Positions 1 through 8,104 of a stretch of DNA of 64,000 nt are shown here, in pieces. The notes beneath the pieces are model-generated. The model saw only the letters and a list, made by a program, of their open reading frames with translations, was not told where the DNA came from and made no database searches. Every line of letters begins with the position of its first letter. Position 1 is the first letter of the stretch. The translations under genes and the position numbers were made by a program. Source of the DNA: DASUPK01 sp963815665 (GTDB lineage: Bacteria > Actinomycetota > Thermoleophilia > Solirubrobacterales > 70-9); assembly GCA_963815665.1 (NCBI GenBank), contig CAWFHN010000016.1:1-64000 (forward strand), given 5' to 3'.

Positions 1-39
1 ACGGGGCGCCTTGCGTGCCATTCGTGCGAATCGCCGGAG

Positions 40-45
40 TAGCCT
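40..45 (+). promoter_or_regulatory. putative -10 element (leaderless) of small coiled-coil gene
   Basis: TAGCCT fits the actinobacterial -10 pattern TANNNT and ends 7 bases before the ATG at 53. That would place the transcript start at the start codon. A matching TAGCCT lies 6 bases before the paralogous gene at 5535. No convincing -35 box is visible. Confidence 0.4.
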
Positions 46-52
46 TGCATCG

Positions 53-283
53 ATGGAACGCTCCACTTGGACCGACGCTCGGCTAGACGATCGATTCGAC
101 CAGATCGACAAGCGATTCGATCGCGTCGATCGAGAGCTCGTAGACCTGCGGACCGAGACGCGAACCGGGTTCTCCGAATTGAGGGGCGAGATGGCCGACC
201 TCCGTTGGACCATAAGTACGAACGTCAGTCTGTGGATTGCAATGGTCGGGCTGATCGCCGCAGTACTCGCCCGAGGCGCCTAG
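53..283 (+). CDS. small coiled-coil protein with one C-terminal membrane helix, copy 1
   Basis: A 76-residue protein of unknown function. Residues 8-50 are strongly charged with a heptad-like D/R pattern (RFDQIDKRFDRVDRE), as expected of a coiled coil. Residues about 52-74 form one hydrophobic helix ending in ARGA, so the protein is probably anchored in the membrane with the coil in the cytoplasm. Two clear relatives lie at 5535-5771 and 8105-8368. All three share W-T-x-E/A-R-L-D-D, then RVDRGFD-like repeats, then a C-terminal helix. The ATG at 53 was preferred over an upstream GTG-type start because it aligns with the relatives and follows a -10-like TAGCCT at leaderless spacing. No Shine-Dalgarno is visible. 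Known families of this shape act as small membrane-tethered coils, but no function is assigned. Confidence 0.7.
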   Translation: MERSTWTDARLDDRFDQIDKRFDRVDRELVDLRTETRTGFSELRGEMADLRWTISTNVSLWIAMVGLIAAVLARGA

Positions 284-284
284 C

Positions 285-1203
285 TGGACGATCCGAACAC
301 GAGCCGTCCGAGTCGCCGTCTCGCTCGGTAAGCGGGGAGTATCTGGCCGGTGAGCTCACCATCCGGACGCCGATCAGGGCGAGCGCCAGTCCCGCGACGG
401 CGCCGATGCTCGAGTGGCTGGCCGAGGATCGGCACGCCGGCGATCGCCGTTGTGGCCGGCACCAGGTAGAGGAAGCTGGTCGCCTCACCGCTCTTCTCGT
501 TGCGCAGCAGCCAGAAGAAGAGCAGCACCGCGCCGATCAACAGGCCGAAGGTGAGCCAGGCCAGCGGGGCGAGGGCCTGCGCGGATGGGGCTGAAGCCAT
601 CGGTGAACGCCGCCAGGGGCGCGATCACGACGGCCGCGACCGCGAGCTGGATCGCGTTGGCCGCCCGCGGATCGACGCTGGTTCCGCTGGCTCGCTGCAC
701 CAGGGTCCCGCCGACGAGTCCGGTCAGGCCAATGACCGCGAACAGGAAACCAAGGGCTGACCCGCCGCCGTTGAGCTCCTCGGCGACGGCGAGCACGACG
801 CCCGCGACGCCGATCGCCGAGCCCAGCCACTGGACGGGCTCGAGGTGCTCGTCGAGCAGGAAGGTGGCCAGCACCGCAACGAGCATCGGGCTGGATCCGG
901 CAAGCAACGCGACCAGGCCCGCGGCAACGCCGTACTGGAGCGCGAGGAAGATGCCGACGAACTGAGCCGCCTGCAGCAGCAGGCCGACCACGACCATCTG
1001 GACGATGCTGCGCCTTTCGCGCGGCCAGGGCGCCCGCAGCACCGCCGCGATCGCAGTCATCGCCAGGAAGGCGATGCTCATGCGCCGAACAGGATCGAAA
1101 GGCCGGAGGCGTGTCGAACGGCAAGCGTGCCGACGATGAAGCCGCTGCTCCAGACGGGGACCATCACCGCCTTGGCGAGTCGAAGCCTTGGCTGATTGCC
1201 CAT
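285..1203 (-). pseudogene. EamA/DMT-family drug/metabolite exporter, split by about three frameshifts
   Basis: Fragments in three reading frames together make one EamA-type exporter. Starting from ATG 1203, the first helix contains PVWSSGFIVGTLA, typical of EamA N-termini. The frame then changes near 1085, where one extra C would restore LFRRMSIAF. It changes again near 575-600 and again near 430-480, leading into the last helix (GAVAGLALALIGV). Two EamA repeats of about five helices each are recognisable in hydrophobicity. The exact 3' end is unclear and may overlap the convergent small gene. Nearby housekeeping genes also carry single-base shifts, so sequence error is at least as likely as true decay. 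If intact it would export small metabolites across the inner membrane. Confidence 0.65.
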
Positions 1204-1268
1204 CGCTAGCCCTCTCTCACGTTGGTCACTGACTAAACGCCAGGGACCGGCGGGCCGTGAGGTGGCTG

Positions 1269-2610
1269 CTAGTCGCCGCGAGCGGCGGCGACCAGCTGCG
1301 GCGGCGGCGTGATCGTCTTGGAGAGCACGAAGGTGTCCTCCGCCTGGGAGACGCTGATCGGTGCGGGGCTGGGGTCCCCGCTCGGGGTGATTGAGAAGCT
1401 GCCCGACGATCCCGTCGGTGACGTGCGTCTTGAAGAGCGAGGCGATCGTGCCCGAGCGCGTCCCGTTCCCGGACTGGATCGCGGGGAGCAGGACCTGGGC
1501 CGCCTGGCCCGCGTAGGGCGCGAACAGCTCGAGCGGCTCGCCGCCGACCTGCGACTTGAGCTCGTTGACGAAGTCCGCGCCCTCGCCCGTGAGGCTGCTC
1601 GGCACCTTCCCCGGCAGGCTGGCGTACATGCCCTTGGTGGCGGATCCAGCCTGGTCGATCGTGTTCTGCTGCGCGAACCCGTCGGGCGCGAGGAGCTTGA
1701 CCGGCCCGTCGTTGTGCCCGAGCACCGAGACCTTGTCCTTGATGATCTGCGCGCCGTTCTGCTCGAGCAGCCCGGCGAGCAGGACGGCGTCGGCTCCGGA
1801 GGCCTTCGCCTTCCGCATCAGGTCGGTGTAGCTCTTCGCCTTCTGGTTCCACTGCTCGACGCCGGCGATCTTCATGCCGAGCGACCGCGCGGCGCCCTCG
1901 AAGGTGTCGGCCTGGCCCTTGCTGGTCGGGTCACCGGCGGCGAACAGGACGAAGGGGTTCCTGACCCCCTGCTCGTTCGCGAACGTGGCGAGCCCGGCCA
2001 TCTGCACCGCGTCGTTCGGCACGACGCGGATGTAGTTGCGCTTGCCGGACGGGTAGTAGACGTCGGGCTCGTTCGGCTTGCAGATATTGCCCGGCTCGGT
2101 GAGGCAGACGAAGGTGTTCCCGGGAGAGACCATGGCCAGGCCGCCGCCGGGCGCCTTGTTGAGCACCGGGATCTCGATCGCGGCGCAGCCGGAGTTGTAG
2201 GTGCCGATCACGCCGATCACGTCGGGGTTGGCGGCGTAGGCCTGGGCGTTGGAGCGGCAGATGGTCTCGTCCCACTCGCCGGTGGTGGCGAGCGAGTCGT
2301 CGCAGGCCTGGAAGGCGACCTGGGTCTTGGTGCCCGCCTGCCAGCCCTTGCGGGCCATCTCCTGGACGATCGCGTCGTTCATCTGCTTGGAGCGCTCGGC
2401 GGAGTCGCCCTGCAGCGGGAGGTCGGAGACGATCAGCTTCTGTGCGGTCCCGCTGCCGTAGTACTGGACGTCGCCGCAGTCGGCACTGATCCCCTGGACG
2501 TCACCCACGTTGTTGTCGTCACCGCCGCCGCAGGCGGCCAGCGCGAACCCGGCCGCGATGGCGGCGCAGGCGACCAGCGCGGGGACGAGGCGGCGAGGCA
2601 CGGCGGGCAC
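1269..2610 (-). CDS. ABC transporter substrate-binding lipoprotein, branched-chain amino-acid type (frameshifted near 1403)
   Basis: This is a periplasmic-binding-fold type 1 protein (LivK/HmgR-like) that would deliver a ligand to an ABC permease not present nearby. A signal peptide ends in a lipobox, FALAAC, with the lipidated Cys about residue 27. The body has a type 1 pattern (VIGVIGTYNSGCA, then NYIRVVPNDAVQ, then GADAVLLAGL). Near 1402-1404 the frame is broken. Dropping one C from the CCC run on the + strand restores a C-terminus reading ITPSGDPSPAPISV, typical of these proteins, and a stop at 1269. Read literally, the frame runs on into the EamA gene and looks like a 510-residue fusion, which is an artefact of the shift. 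The ligand is unknown. Confidence 0.8.
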
Positions 2611-2665
2611 CCTAACCGCGCGCCCGGAGGGACCGCATCCGTAGAAGCCCGCCGTCCTCCGGGAG

Positions 2666-3670
2666 CTAGGCGGTGGCCTTGGCGGCCTGGCGCTCCGGGG
2701 CGATCCGGACGACGTCCCAGGCGAGGCCGAGCTTCTCCAGCGACCAGATCACGGCGGCCGACGGGTCCATCTGCCTCTTCTTCATCCCGTGCACGGCCGA
2801 GGTCGGGAAGGCATGGTGGCTGTTGTGCCAGGCCTCGCCGAACGTCGGGATCGCCAGCCAGGCGAGGTTCCGCGACTCGTCGGTCGTCTCGAAGTCGCGC
2901 TTCCCGAACATGTGGCAGAGCGAGTTGATCGAGTAGGTGACGTGGTGCAGGACCATCATCCGCACCGCGCCTCCCCAGAGCAACCCGGTGACGCCCGCCA
3001 TCACGGTGCCGCCGATCGCCCAGCCGAGGAAGAAGGCGACGATGAACCCGCCTATGGCCCAGAGCAGGAAGGTCTTGTCGACGTAGCTGACGATCGGATC
3101 CTTCAGCAGGTCCGGCGCAAAGCGCTCCTTCGAGCCGCGCTGGGTGTGGATGAAGAGCCAGCCGAGGTGGGCGTGGAAGAACCCCTTGAACTGCGCGCGG
3201 ACCCCCTCCCCGTGCCCGACGTGCGGGCTGTGGGGATCACCCTCCTCGTCGGAGAAGGCGTGGTGCTTGCGGTGGTCGGCGACCCAGGAGATGATCGGGC
3301 CCTCGACCGCGGCCGACCCGAGCACGGCGAGGACCGCACGGGTCCGGGGGCCGGTCTTGAAGCTCCGGTGGGTGAAGAGGCGGTGGAAGCCGACCGTGAT
3401 CCCGAGGCCCGTCGGAACGTAGAGGAGCCCGAAGATGACCAGGTCGCTCCAGCGCAGCCAGCTGCCGGCGAGCTGCCAGACGACGAATCCCAGCAGCAGG
3501 AACGGGATGACCGTGAGCGCCCCTGTGATGATCCGGTCGCGCGTCTCGTGCGCGACGGGCTGAACCGCGTCGGCGAGCGGCTGGGGCTCCTTCGGCGCAG
3601 GGGAACTGGGCGGCGCCGCCGTCGGCGGGCCGGGTGGAGGCGCTGTCACTCCTGCGGCAACGTCCGACAT
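2666..3670 (-). CDS. acyl-CoA / fatty-acid delta-9-type desaturase
   Basis: An integral-membrane di-iron desaturase that would introduce a double bond into acyl chains. The 334-residue protein has the three His boxes in order: HRLFTH (about 96-101), HRKHH (about 133-137) and HNSHH in the C-terminal third. Hydrophobic pairs flank them. The first 45 residues are Pro-rich and probably disordered. The ATG at 3670 is preceded by a strong AAAGGAG at good spacing, so the longer upstream reading to 3823 was rejected. The gene is divergent from the cyclopropane synthase starting at 3808, with about 140 bases between the starts. Unsaturated lipids are the substrates of cyclopropane synthases, so the pair probably shares control and pathway. 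The exact electron donor and positional specificity are not visible. Confidence 0.93.
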   Translation of the reverse strand: MSDVAAGVTAPPPGPPTAAPPSSPAPKEPQPLADAVQPVAHETRDRIITGALTVIPFLLLGFVVWQLAGSWLRWSDLVIFGLLYVPTGLGITVGFHRLFTHRSFKTGPRTRAVLAVLGSAAVEGPIISWVADHRKHHAFSDEEGDPHSPHVGHGEGVRAQFKGFFHAHLGWLFIHTQRGSKERFAPDLLKDPIVSYVDKTFLLWAIGGFIVAFFLGWAIGGTVMAGVTGLLWGGAVRMMVLHHVTYSINSLCHMFGKRDFETTDESRNLAWLAIPTFGEAWHNSHHAFPTSAVHGMKKRQMDPSAAVIWSLEKLGLAWDVVRIAPERQAAKATA

Positions 3671-3807
3671 GGGGGTCTCCTTTGGTTGGTCCTGGCCGAG
3701 TCGCTCCGACTCTCGTCGTTTCGACTCGAGTCCCGGGTGCCTGACCCTAGCGGCATTTCCTAAGGTTGTGGTGAGCGTTGAGCATCCCACGTCGCTAGGG
3801 TCGGAGC

Positions 3808-5037
3808 ATGTCGACTGAGCCACTTGTCAACGAGATCGTGCGCGCCTTCCCTGAGCGCCCCTTCACGATCGAGCTCTGGGACGGATCGAAGGTCCCGGCG
3901 ACCAACGGCGGCGGCCCGACCTTCAAGGCCCGCTCCAAGGACGCGCTCGCCTACGCGGTCGCGGCGCCGGGCCAGCTGGGCCTCGGCCGCGCCTACGTCT
4001 CCGGCGAGATCGAGATCGACGACATCGACGGCGTGATCGGCATCCTCAACGAATGGAAGCCGCCCCCCGTCGGCGCGGCCACCAAGGCGAGGCTGATCGC
4101 GGCGGCCCTGCGCGCCGCGGGAGTGCGCCGCCCTCCCCCGCCCCCCAAGGCAGAGCTCCACCTCCGCGGCCGCAAGCACACCACCGATCGCGACCGGGAG
4201 GCCGTCCGCCACCACTACGACGTCGGCAACGAGTTCTTCTCGCTCTTCCTCGACGAGTCGATGACGTACTCCTGTGCCTTCTTCTCGCGGGTCCCGCCGC
4301 CAAGGGGGTTCCGGCGCGAACCGCCGACGCTGGCCGACGCCCAGAAGGCGAAGCTCGAGCTGGTCTGCACCAAGCTCGGCCTGCAGCCGGGGCAGCGCGT
4401 CCTGGACGTCGGCTGCGGCTGGGGGAGCTTCGTCATGCATGCGGCTTCGCGCCACGGGGTCGAGGCCGTCGGGATCACCCTGTCCGAGAACCAGGCCGAG
4501 CTGGCGCGCAAGCGGGTGGCGGAGGCCGGGCTGGCCGACAAGGTCGAGATCCGCGTCCAGGACTACCGCGAGCTGGCCGGAGAGAACTTCGACGCGGTCG
4601 CCTCGATCGGGATGGTGGAGCACGTCGGCGAGGCGCAGATCGACCGCTACGCCGAGCAGCTCGCCTCGATGCTGGCGCCGGGCGGGCGGCTGCTCAACCA
4701 CGGCATCTCGCGGCTGCGCCACGGCAGCGTCGAGGGCGGCGCGTTCTCCGAGCGATACGTCTTCCCCGACGGCGAGACGCTCCACGTCTCCCGCGTGATC
4801 CTGGCGCTGGAGCGGGCCGGGTTCATCTGCCAGCACGTCGAGGAGTTCGGCTCCGACTATGCCGAGACGCTGCGCCACTGGATCCGGAACCTCGACGAGA
4901 ACATCGAGCGGGCGGAGGAGATCGCGGGCCCCGAACGGCTCCGCGTCTGGCGGCTCTACCTGCGCGCGGCCCGCAACGGCTTCGAGATCGACTTCACCTC
5001 GGTCTACCAAGTCCTCTGCCGGCTGGGCGCGAGCTAG
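3808..5037 (+). CDS. cfa: cyclopropane-fatty-acyl-phospholipid synthase / SAM-dependent mycolic-type methyltransferase
   Basis: The enzyme would transfer a methylene from S-adenosylmethionine to the double bond of membrane acyl chains. The 409-residue protein has an N-terminal SCP-like lipid-binding part (about 1-110), a Pro-rich linker, then the class I methyltransferase fold. Visible motifs are HHYDVGNEFFSLFLD (family hallmark), VLDVGCGWGSF (SAM loop), MVEHVG and the C-terminal region LRHWIRNLDEN. Its length is close to E. coli Cfa (382). The gene is divergent from the desaturase that could supply unsaturated chains. Start ATG 3808 has only a weak upstream purine stretch. Methyl-branching rather than cyclopropanation is an alternative activity in this family and cannot be excluded from sequence. 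Confidence 0.92.
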   Translation: MSTEPLVNEIVRAFPERPFTIELWDGSKVPATNGGGPTFKARSKDALAYAVAAPGQLGLGRAYVSGEIEIDDIDGVIGILNEWKPPPVGAATKARLIAAALRAAGVRRPPPPPKAELHLRGRKHTTDRDREAVRHHYDVGNEFFSLFLDESMTYSCAFFSRVPPPRGFRREPPTLADAQKAKLELVCTKLGLQPGQRVLDVGCGWGSFVMHAASRHGVEAVGITLSENQAELARKRVAEAGLADKVEIRVQDYRELAGENFDAVASIGMVEHVGEAQIDRYAEQLASMLAPGGRLLNHGISRLRHGSVEGGAFSERYVFPDGETLHVSRVILALERAGFICQHVEEFGSDYAETLRHWIRNLDENIERAEEIAGPERLRVWRLYLRAARNGFEIDFTSVYQVLCRLGAS

Positions 5038-5208
5038 CACACGGCCGGCCGAAACGCGCAGCGGATGGGCCGGCCGCTGCCGAGGTTCCGTCACCCGGGG
5101 TGCTACCGTCCCGCGCGTTAGGCCGGATTACCGGCAAAGGTGTGCGTAGCGCTCGCGTTGTTGCTTCTCGGCTTCCTCGCGTTCGCAGCACAGTTAAGAG
5201 GAGGCGAG

Positions 5209-5415
5209 ATGCCTACCGGAACCGTCAAGTGGTTCAGCAACGACAAGGGCTATGGGTTCATCACACCCGACGATGGCTCGAACGATGTCTTCGTTCACTT
5301 CAGCTCGATCGAGGGGGACGGCTACCGTTCGCTCGAAGAGGGCGCGAAGGTCGAGTACGAGACAGAGGCCGGCCCCAAGGGCCCGGCCGCGACCGGCGTG
5401 AAGCAGGTCGCGTAG
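5209..5415 (+). CDS. CspA-family cold-shock protein
   Basis: A 68-residue single OB-fold nucleic-acid chaperone. RNP1 (KGYGFI) and RNP2 (VFVHF) are both present, with the usual GTVKWF beginning. The ATG at 5209 follows AAGAGGAGGCGAG, an excellent ribosome site. The long stretch between 5038 and 5208 is likely a 5' UTR, as is common for cold-shock genes, and it contains a short GCCGG/CCGGC hairpin near 5122. A clear terminator follows at 5442. The protein should bind single-stranded RNA/DNA in the cytoplasm and relax structure. Confidence 0.96.
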   Translation: MPTGTVKWFSNDKGYGFITPDDGSNDVFVHFSSIEGDGYRSLEEGAKVEYETEAGPKGPAATGVKQVA

Positions 5416-5441
5416 GGAGCCTCAAAGCTTCTGAACGTTGG

Positions 5442-5475
5442 GAAAGGGCCCGCTCCGGCGGGCCTTTTCTTTTCC
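5442..5475 (+). terminator. rho-independent terminator of the cold-shock gene
   Basis: An inverted repeat pairs AAAGGGCCCGC with GCGGGCCTTTT around a short loop and runs into CTTTTCTTTT. Stem, loop and T-rich tail fit an intrinsic terminator 27 bases after the stop codon. Confidence 0.85.
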
Positions 5476-5522
5476 GTCACGGACCCGCTACGCATGCGCA
5501 AATCTCGCGGCAGTACCGGGTG

Positions 5523-5528
5523 TAGCCT
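5523..5528 (+). promoter_or_regulatory. putative -10 element (leaderless) of small coiled-coil gene copy 2
   Basis: TAGCCT ends 6 bases before GTG 5535. It is the same hexamer and nearly the same spacing as at 40-45 for copy 1, which supports a shared leaderless promoter design. Confidence 0.4.
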
Positions 5529-5534
5529 GGTTTA

Positions 5535-5771
5535 GTGATGGAGAGTTCGGCCTGGACCGGCGAAAGACTTGACGACCTGTCTGGTCGAGTTGACCGTGGT
5601 TTTGACCAGGTCGACGCACGGTTCGCTCAAGTCGATCAAGACATCCGTGACCTCAGACGAGAGATGCGCGATGGCTTCCAGGCAATCAACGGCCTGCTCT
5701 TCCGGATTGGCGGCTCGATCATCGTCGCGCTGATCGGCGTGATCGGCGCGATCCTCGCAACCGGCCACTAG
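5535..5771 (+). CDS. small coiled-coil protein with one C-terminal membrane helix, copy 2
   Basis: A 78-residue relative of the proteins at 53-283 and 8105-8368. It has the shared beginning (S-A-W-T-G-E-R-L-D-D), then a charged heptad region (about 12-50) and a C-terminal hydrophobic helix (GGSIIVALIGVIGAILATG, about 57-76). Starts at GTG 5535 and ATG 5538 are both possible. The GTG sits at leaderless distance from TAGCCT, and neither has a Shine-Dalgarno. It lies between the cold-shock terminator and a convergent aldo/keto reductase, so it is a single-gene unit. Function unknown. Confidence 0.72.
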   Translation: MMESSAWTGERLDDLSGRVDRGFDQVDARFAQVDQDIRDLRREMRDGFQAINGLLFRIGGSIIVALIGVIGAILATGH

Positions 5772-5868
5772 CCGGTCCGCCGAGCCGCGCTCAGTCGCTC
5801 TTGGCCTGCGAGCCCGGGCGGCGAGCGGATCCTGTTCGACTGCGCCGGCGTTGCCACCGGCGCGGAGA

Positions 5869-6870
5869 TCAGCGGTGCTTGACGCCCTCGACGACGAAGT
5901 TCGCCAGCTGCGGCCCGGTGACGGTGACGCCTTCCAGCGCCTCGTCGATCGCGTCCAGGGTGTCCTGGGAGAGCTCGACCCCGGAGGCCTCGGCGTTGGC
6001 GAAGACCTGCTCGGGCCGCGAGGCGCCGACGATGCATGACGCGACGTTCTGCTGGCGGAGGATCCAGGCGAGCGCCATCGTCGCCATGCTCAGCCCCGCC
6101 CCCTCGGCGACCGGCACCAGCTTCTGAACCGCCTCGAGCAGGTCGTCCGAGCGGTAGCGGTCCATCGCCCAGTTCATGGCGTCCGAGGCCGCGCGTGAGT
6201 CCTCCGGCGGCGGCTCGCCGGGCTTGTACTTGCCGGTCAGCACTCCCTGCGCCAGGGGCGACCAGACGATCTGCGAGATGCCGTGCTCCTCGCAGAAGGG
6301 GATCAGCTCGGCCTCGGGGGCGCGCCAGATCGCGTTGTACTGCGGCTGGGAGGAGACGAACTTCCTCGCGCCGGGCACGTCGAGCCCGGCCTGGATCTGC
6401 TCGACGGTCCATTCGCTGATGCCGATCTCGCGAGCCTTGCCCGCCTCGACCACCTCGGTCAGCGCCTCCATCGTCTCCTCGATCGGCGTCTCGGGGTCGG
6501 GACGGTGGCACTGGTAGAGGTCGACGTAATCGGTCTGCAGTCGCTCGAGCGAGGCGTCGATCTGCTTGAGGATCTGCTCGCGGGAGAGGCCGCGGTCGGT
6601 GTCCGACATCGGGAAGAAGACCTTGGTGGCGAGGATGTACGAGCCGCGGTCGAAGTCCTTGAGGACCTCGCCCCAGGCGGTCTCGGCGGCGCCGCCGCCG
6701 TAGACGTTGGCGGTGTCGAAGAAGTTGATCCCCGCCTCGAAGGCCGCCTTGGTGCAGGCCTCGGTGTGCTCGCGCTCCACCCCGGCCCCATAGGTGAGCC
6801 AGGAGCCGAGCGAGATCTCCGAGACCTCGATGTCCGAATCACCGAGCTTGCGGAAGTTCATGCGGTCCAC
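5869..6870 (-). CDS. aldo/keto reductase (voltage-gated K+ channel beta-subunit-like group)
   Basis: An NADPH-dependent oxidoreductase with a TIM-barrel fold, 333 residues, the normal family length. The catalytic tetrad is visible: Asp and Tyr in FFDTANVYGGG, Lys in ILATKVF and His in YQCHRPDP. The cofactor end is present as SCIVGASRPEQV near residue 285. MNFRKLGDSDIEVS is a typical N-terminus, so a start at 6861 is possible besides 6870. It stands alone, convergent with the small coiled-coil gene. The substrate (an aldehyde or ketone) cannot be read from sequence. Confidence 0.92.
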   Translation of the reverse strand: MDRMNFRKLGDSDIEVSEISLGSWLTYGAGVEREHTEACTKAAFEAGINFFDTANVYGGGAAETAWGEVLKDFDRGSYILATKVFFPMSDTDRGLSREQILKQIDASLERLQTDYVDLYQCHRPDPETPIEETMEALTEVVEAGKAREIGISEWTVEQIQAGLDVPGARKFVSSQPQYNAIWRAPEAELIPFCEEHGISQIVWSPLAQGVLTGKYKPGEPPPEDSRAASDAMNWAMDRYRSDDLLEAVQKLVPVAEGAGLSMATMALAWILRQQNVASCIVGASRPEQVFANAEASGVELSQDTLDAIDEALEGVTVTGPQLANFVVEGVKHR

Positions 6871-6921
6871 CCTACCCAGGAGCGTGACCGGGCAAGCATC
6901 GGCGGCGGCCGAGGAGGCCGC

Positions 6922-7347
6922 TCAGCCGAGGCCGGCGGCCGCGCGGGCCTCCTCCCAGCCGATGTGGGTCTCGAGGCGCTCCGCCTTCCCATCCCGGAGC
7001 GTCACGAGGTGAGCGATCCGATGCCCTTCGAGCCGGACGCCGCTGCCACGACCGCGGCCCCCCGCCTCGATCAGGACCAGGTAGCGGCCCTGCCCGAGGT
7101 CGGAGACCTCACGGGGCCGCCAGACGACCTGGTCCCAGGACTCGAGCAGCTCGCGCATATTCTCCGCCAGACCCTCGTAGCCATGGAACTCACCGGCCGT
7201 CCCCGGCATCTCGGGGCTCTGGATCAACACCAGGTCCGGATGCCAGCGCTCCGCGGTCGCCCGCTGGCGCTCCTCGGCGCTCAGCGATGCGCCCTCGTTG
7301 CCGGGCGCGTAGAACCACTCCCAGAAGTCGAGTGAGGCGGGGTCCAT
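6922..7347 (-). CDS. SnoaL-like / NTF2-fold protein
   Basis: A 141-residue single-domain protein with the alpha+beta cone pattern of SnoaL-like proteins. It shows FWEWFYAPGN, AERWHPDLVLIQ, EFHGYEGLAENMRELL and later strands HLVTLRDGKAERLETH. Proteins of this fold are isomerases, hydrolases or ligand binders, and many are uncharacterised. ATG 7347 begins MDPASLDFWEW and was preferred over an extended start at 7380. It lies upstream of the aldo/keto reductase in the same direction with a 50-base gap, so the two may be co-transcribed. Confidence 0.75.
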   Translation of the reverse strand: MDPASLDFWEWFYAPGNEGASLSAEERQRATAERWHPDLVLIQSPEMPGTAGEFHGYEGLAENMRELLESWDQVVWRPREVSDLGQGRYLVLIEAGGRGRGSGVRLEGHRIAHLVTLRDGKAERLETHIGWEEARAAAGLG

Positions 7348-7422
7348 GCCCGGCAGTATCGCCGCTGGCCAGACGTCCACCAGCGCTCAAGAAATGGTTC
7401 GGAGCCGGCCGATATAGGGAGG

Positions 7423-7617
7423 GTGAGACAGCACTGCGCCCAATGCCTGACCGAGGTCTACACCAACCGCGAGGTCACGCCTGCCGGCGAGACCCTCTGC
7501 TCGCCCTGCTACTCGGCGTTGTGGGGCCCCAAGGTCACTGACGAATTTCGAGGCCAGGTCCGGCTGCACACGGGCCGCCCGCTGCAGGCACGCCTGGCCA
7601 CCGAGCCCGCCAGCTGA
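7423..7617 (+). CDS. small protein with two CxxC knuckles (zinc-ribbon-like)
   Basis: A 64-residue protein containing CAQC near the N-terminus and CSPC about 23 residues later, a spacing compatible with one zinc-ribbon. The rest is polar. The GTG start at 7423 directly follows AGGGAGG, which is too close for a classical ribosome site, so the start is uncertain. No family is recognised. It could be a small regulatory or chaperone-like zinc protein. Confidence 0.5.
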   Translation: MRQHCAQCLTEVYTNREVTPAGETLCSPCYSALWGPKVTDEFRGQVRLHTGRPLQARLATEPAS

Positions 7618-7653
7618 GGGGAGAGATTTCGCCGCCGCTCTCTTAGGGCGGCA

Positions 7654-8079
7654 GTGAGTCCCTCCCGCGCCAAGAGCAGGTCCTCCGCGGGCGCCGGGTC
7701 GCCGAACCGGAGCCTGGCGCCCGCGGACCAGCTCAAGCGCGAGGTCCAGGCGGTGCTCACCGACGAGCTCGCCCAGGATCAGTACCGGAGCGGGTTCGGG
7801 CGGTTCGACGGCTTCGCCTACGTCGCCGCCGAGGCGTACTTCCATCTCGCCGGGGGCTACGACGCCGGACTGCACCCGATGCAGCTCAAGTACCGGGGCA
7901 AGAGCCACTGGTGGCTGGTCGACCACGATGGGCGCGTCATCGACCTGGTGCTGGGACCGCGTGAGCGCTCGAGCTTCCCGTACCACCGCGGCAAGCGCCG
8001 CCCGTTCCGCTACACGCCGGCGGGGATCTCGCGTCGGGCACGGACGATCGCGGAGCGCGTCAGAGTGGCTCGACCTTGA
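7654..8079 (+). CDS. uncharacterised protein of a phage/plasmid-associated HWWL-type family
   Basis: A 141-residue cytoplasmic protein. The centre has a pattern I associate with an uncharacterised family common in phages and mobile elements: YVAAEAYFHLAGGYDAGL, then KSHWWLVD-DGRVIDL, and a basic tail of the form RYTPAGISRRARTIAERV. The first about 25 residues are basic and disordered. The family resemblance is from memory and no activity is known. The start at GTG 7654 is the likely one. Its 3' end runs into the region of the next small gene, whose promoter-like box lies only 17 bases past the stop. Confidence 0.6.
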   Translation: MSPSRAKSRSSAGAGSPNRSLAPADQLKREVQAVLTDELAQDQYRSGFGRFDGFAYVAAEAYFHLAGGYDAGLHPMQLKYRGKSHWWLVDHDGRVIDLVLGPRERSSFPYHRGKRRPFRYTPAGISRRARTIAERVRVARP

Positions 8080-8095
8080 CGGCGCATTCCGGGTC

Positions 8096-8101
8096 TACTC
8101 T
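8096..8101 (+). promoter_or_regulatory. putative -10 element of small coiled-coil gene copy 3
   Basis: TACTCT fits TANNNT and occupies the place of TAGCCT in the two paralogues. The codons 6 and 9 bases downstream are ATC rather than ATG or GTG, which leaves the start codon in doubt. Confidence 0.3.
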
Positions 8102-8104
8102 GAG

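Noticed and set aside
1078..2610. A 510-residue fusion of a binding lipoprotein and an EamA N-terminus
   Set aside because: It arises from a one-base shift at about 1403 that hides the real stop at 1269; the C-terminal 100 residues are out-of-frame sequence.
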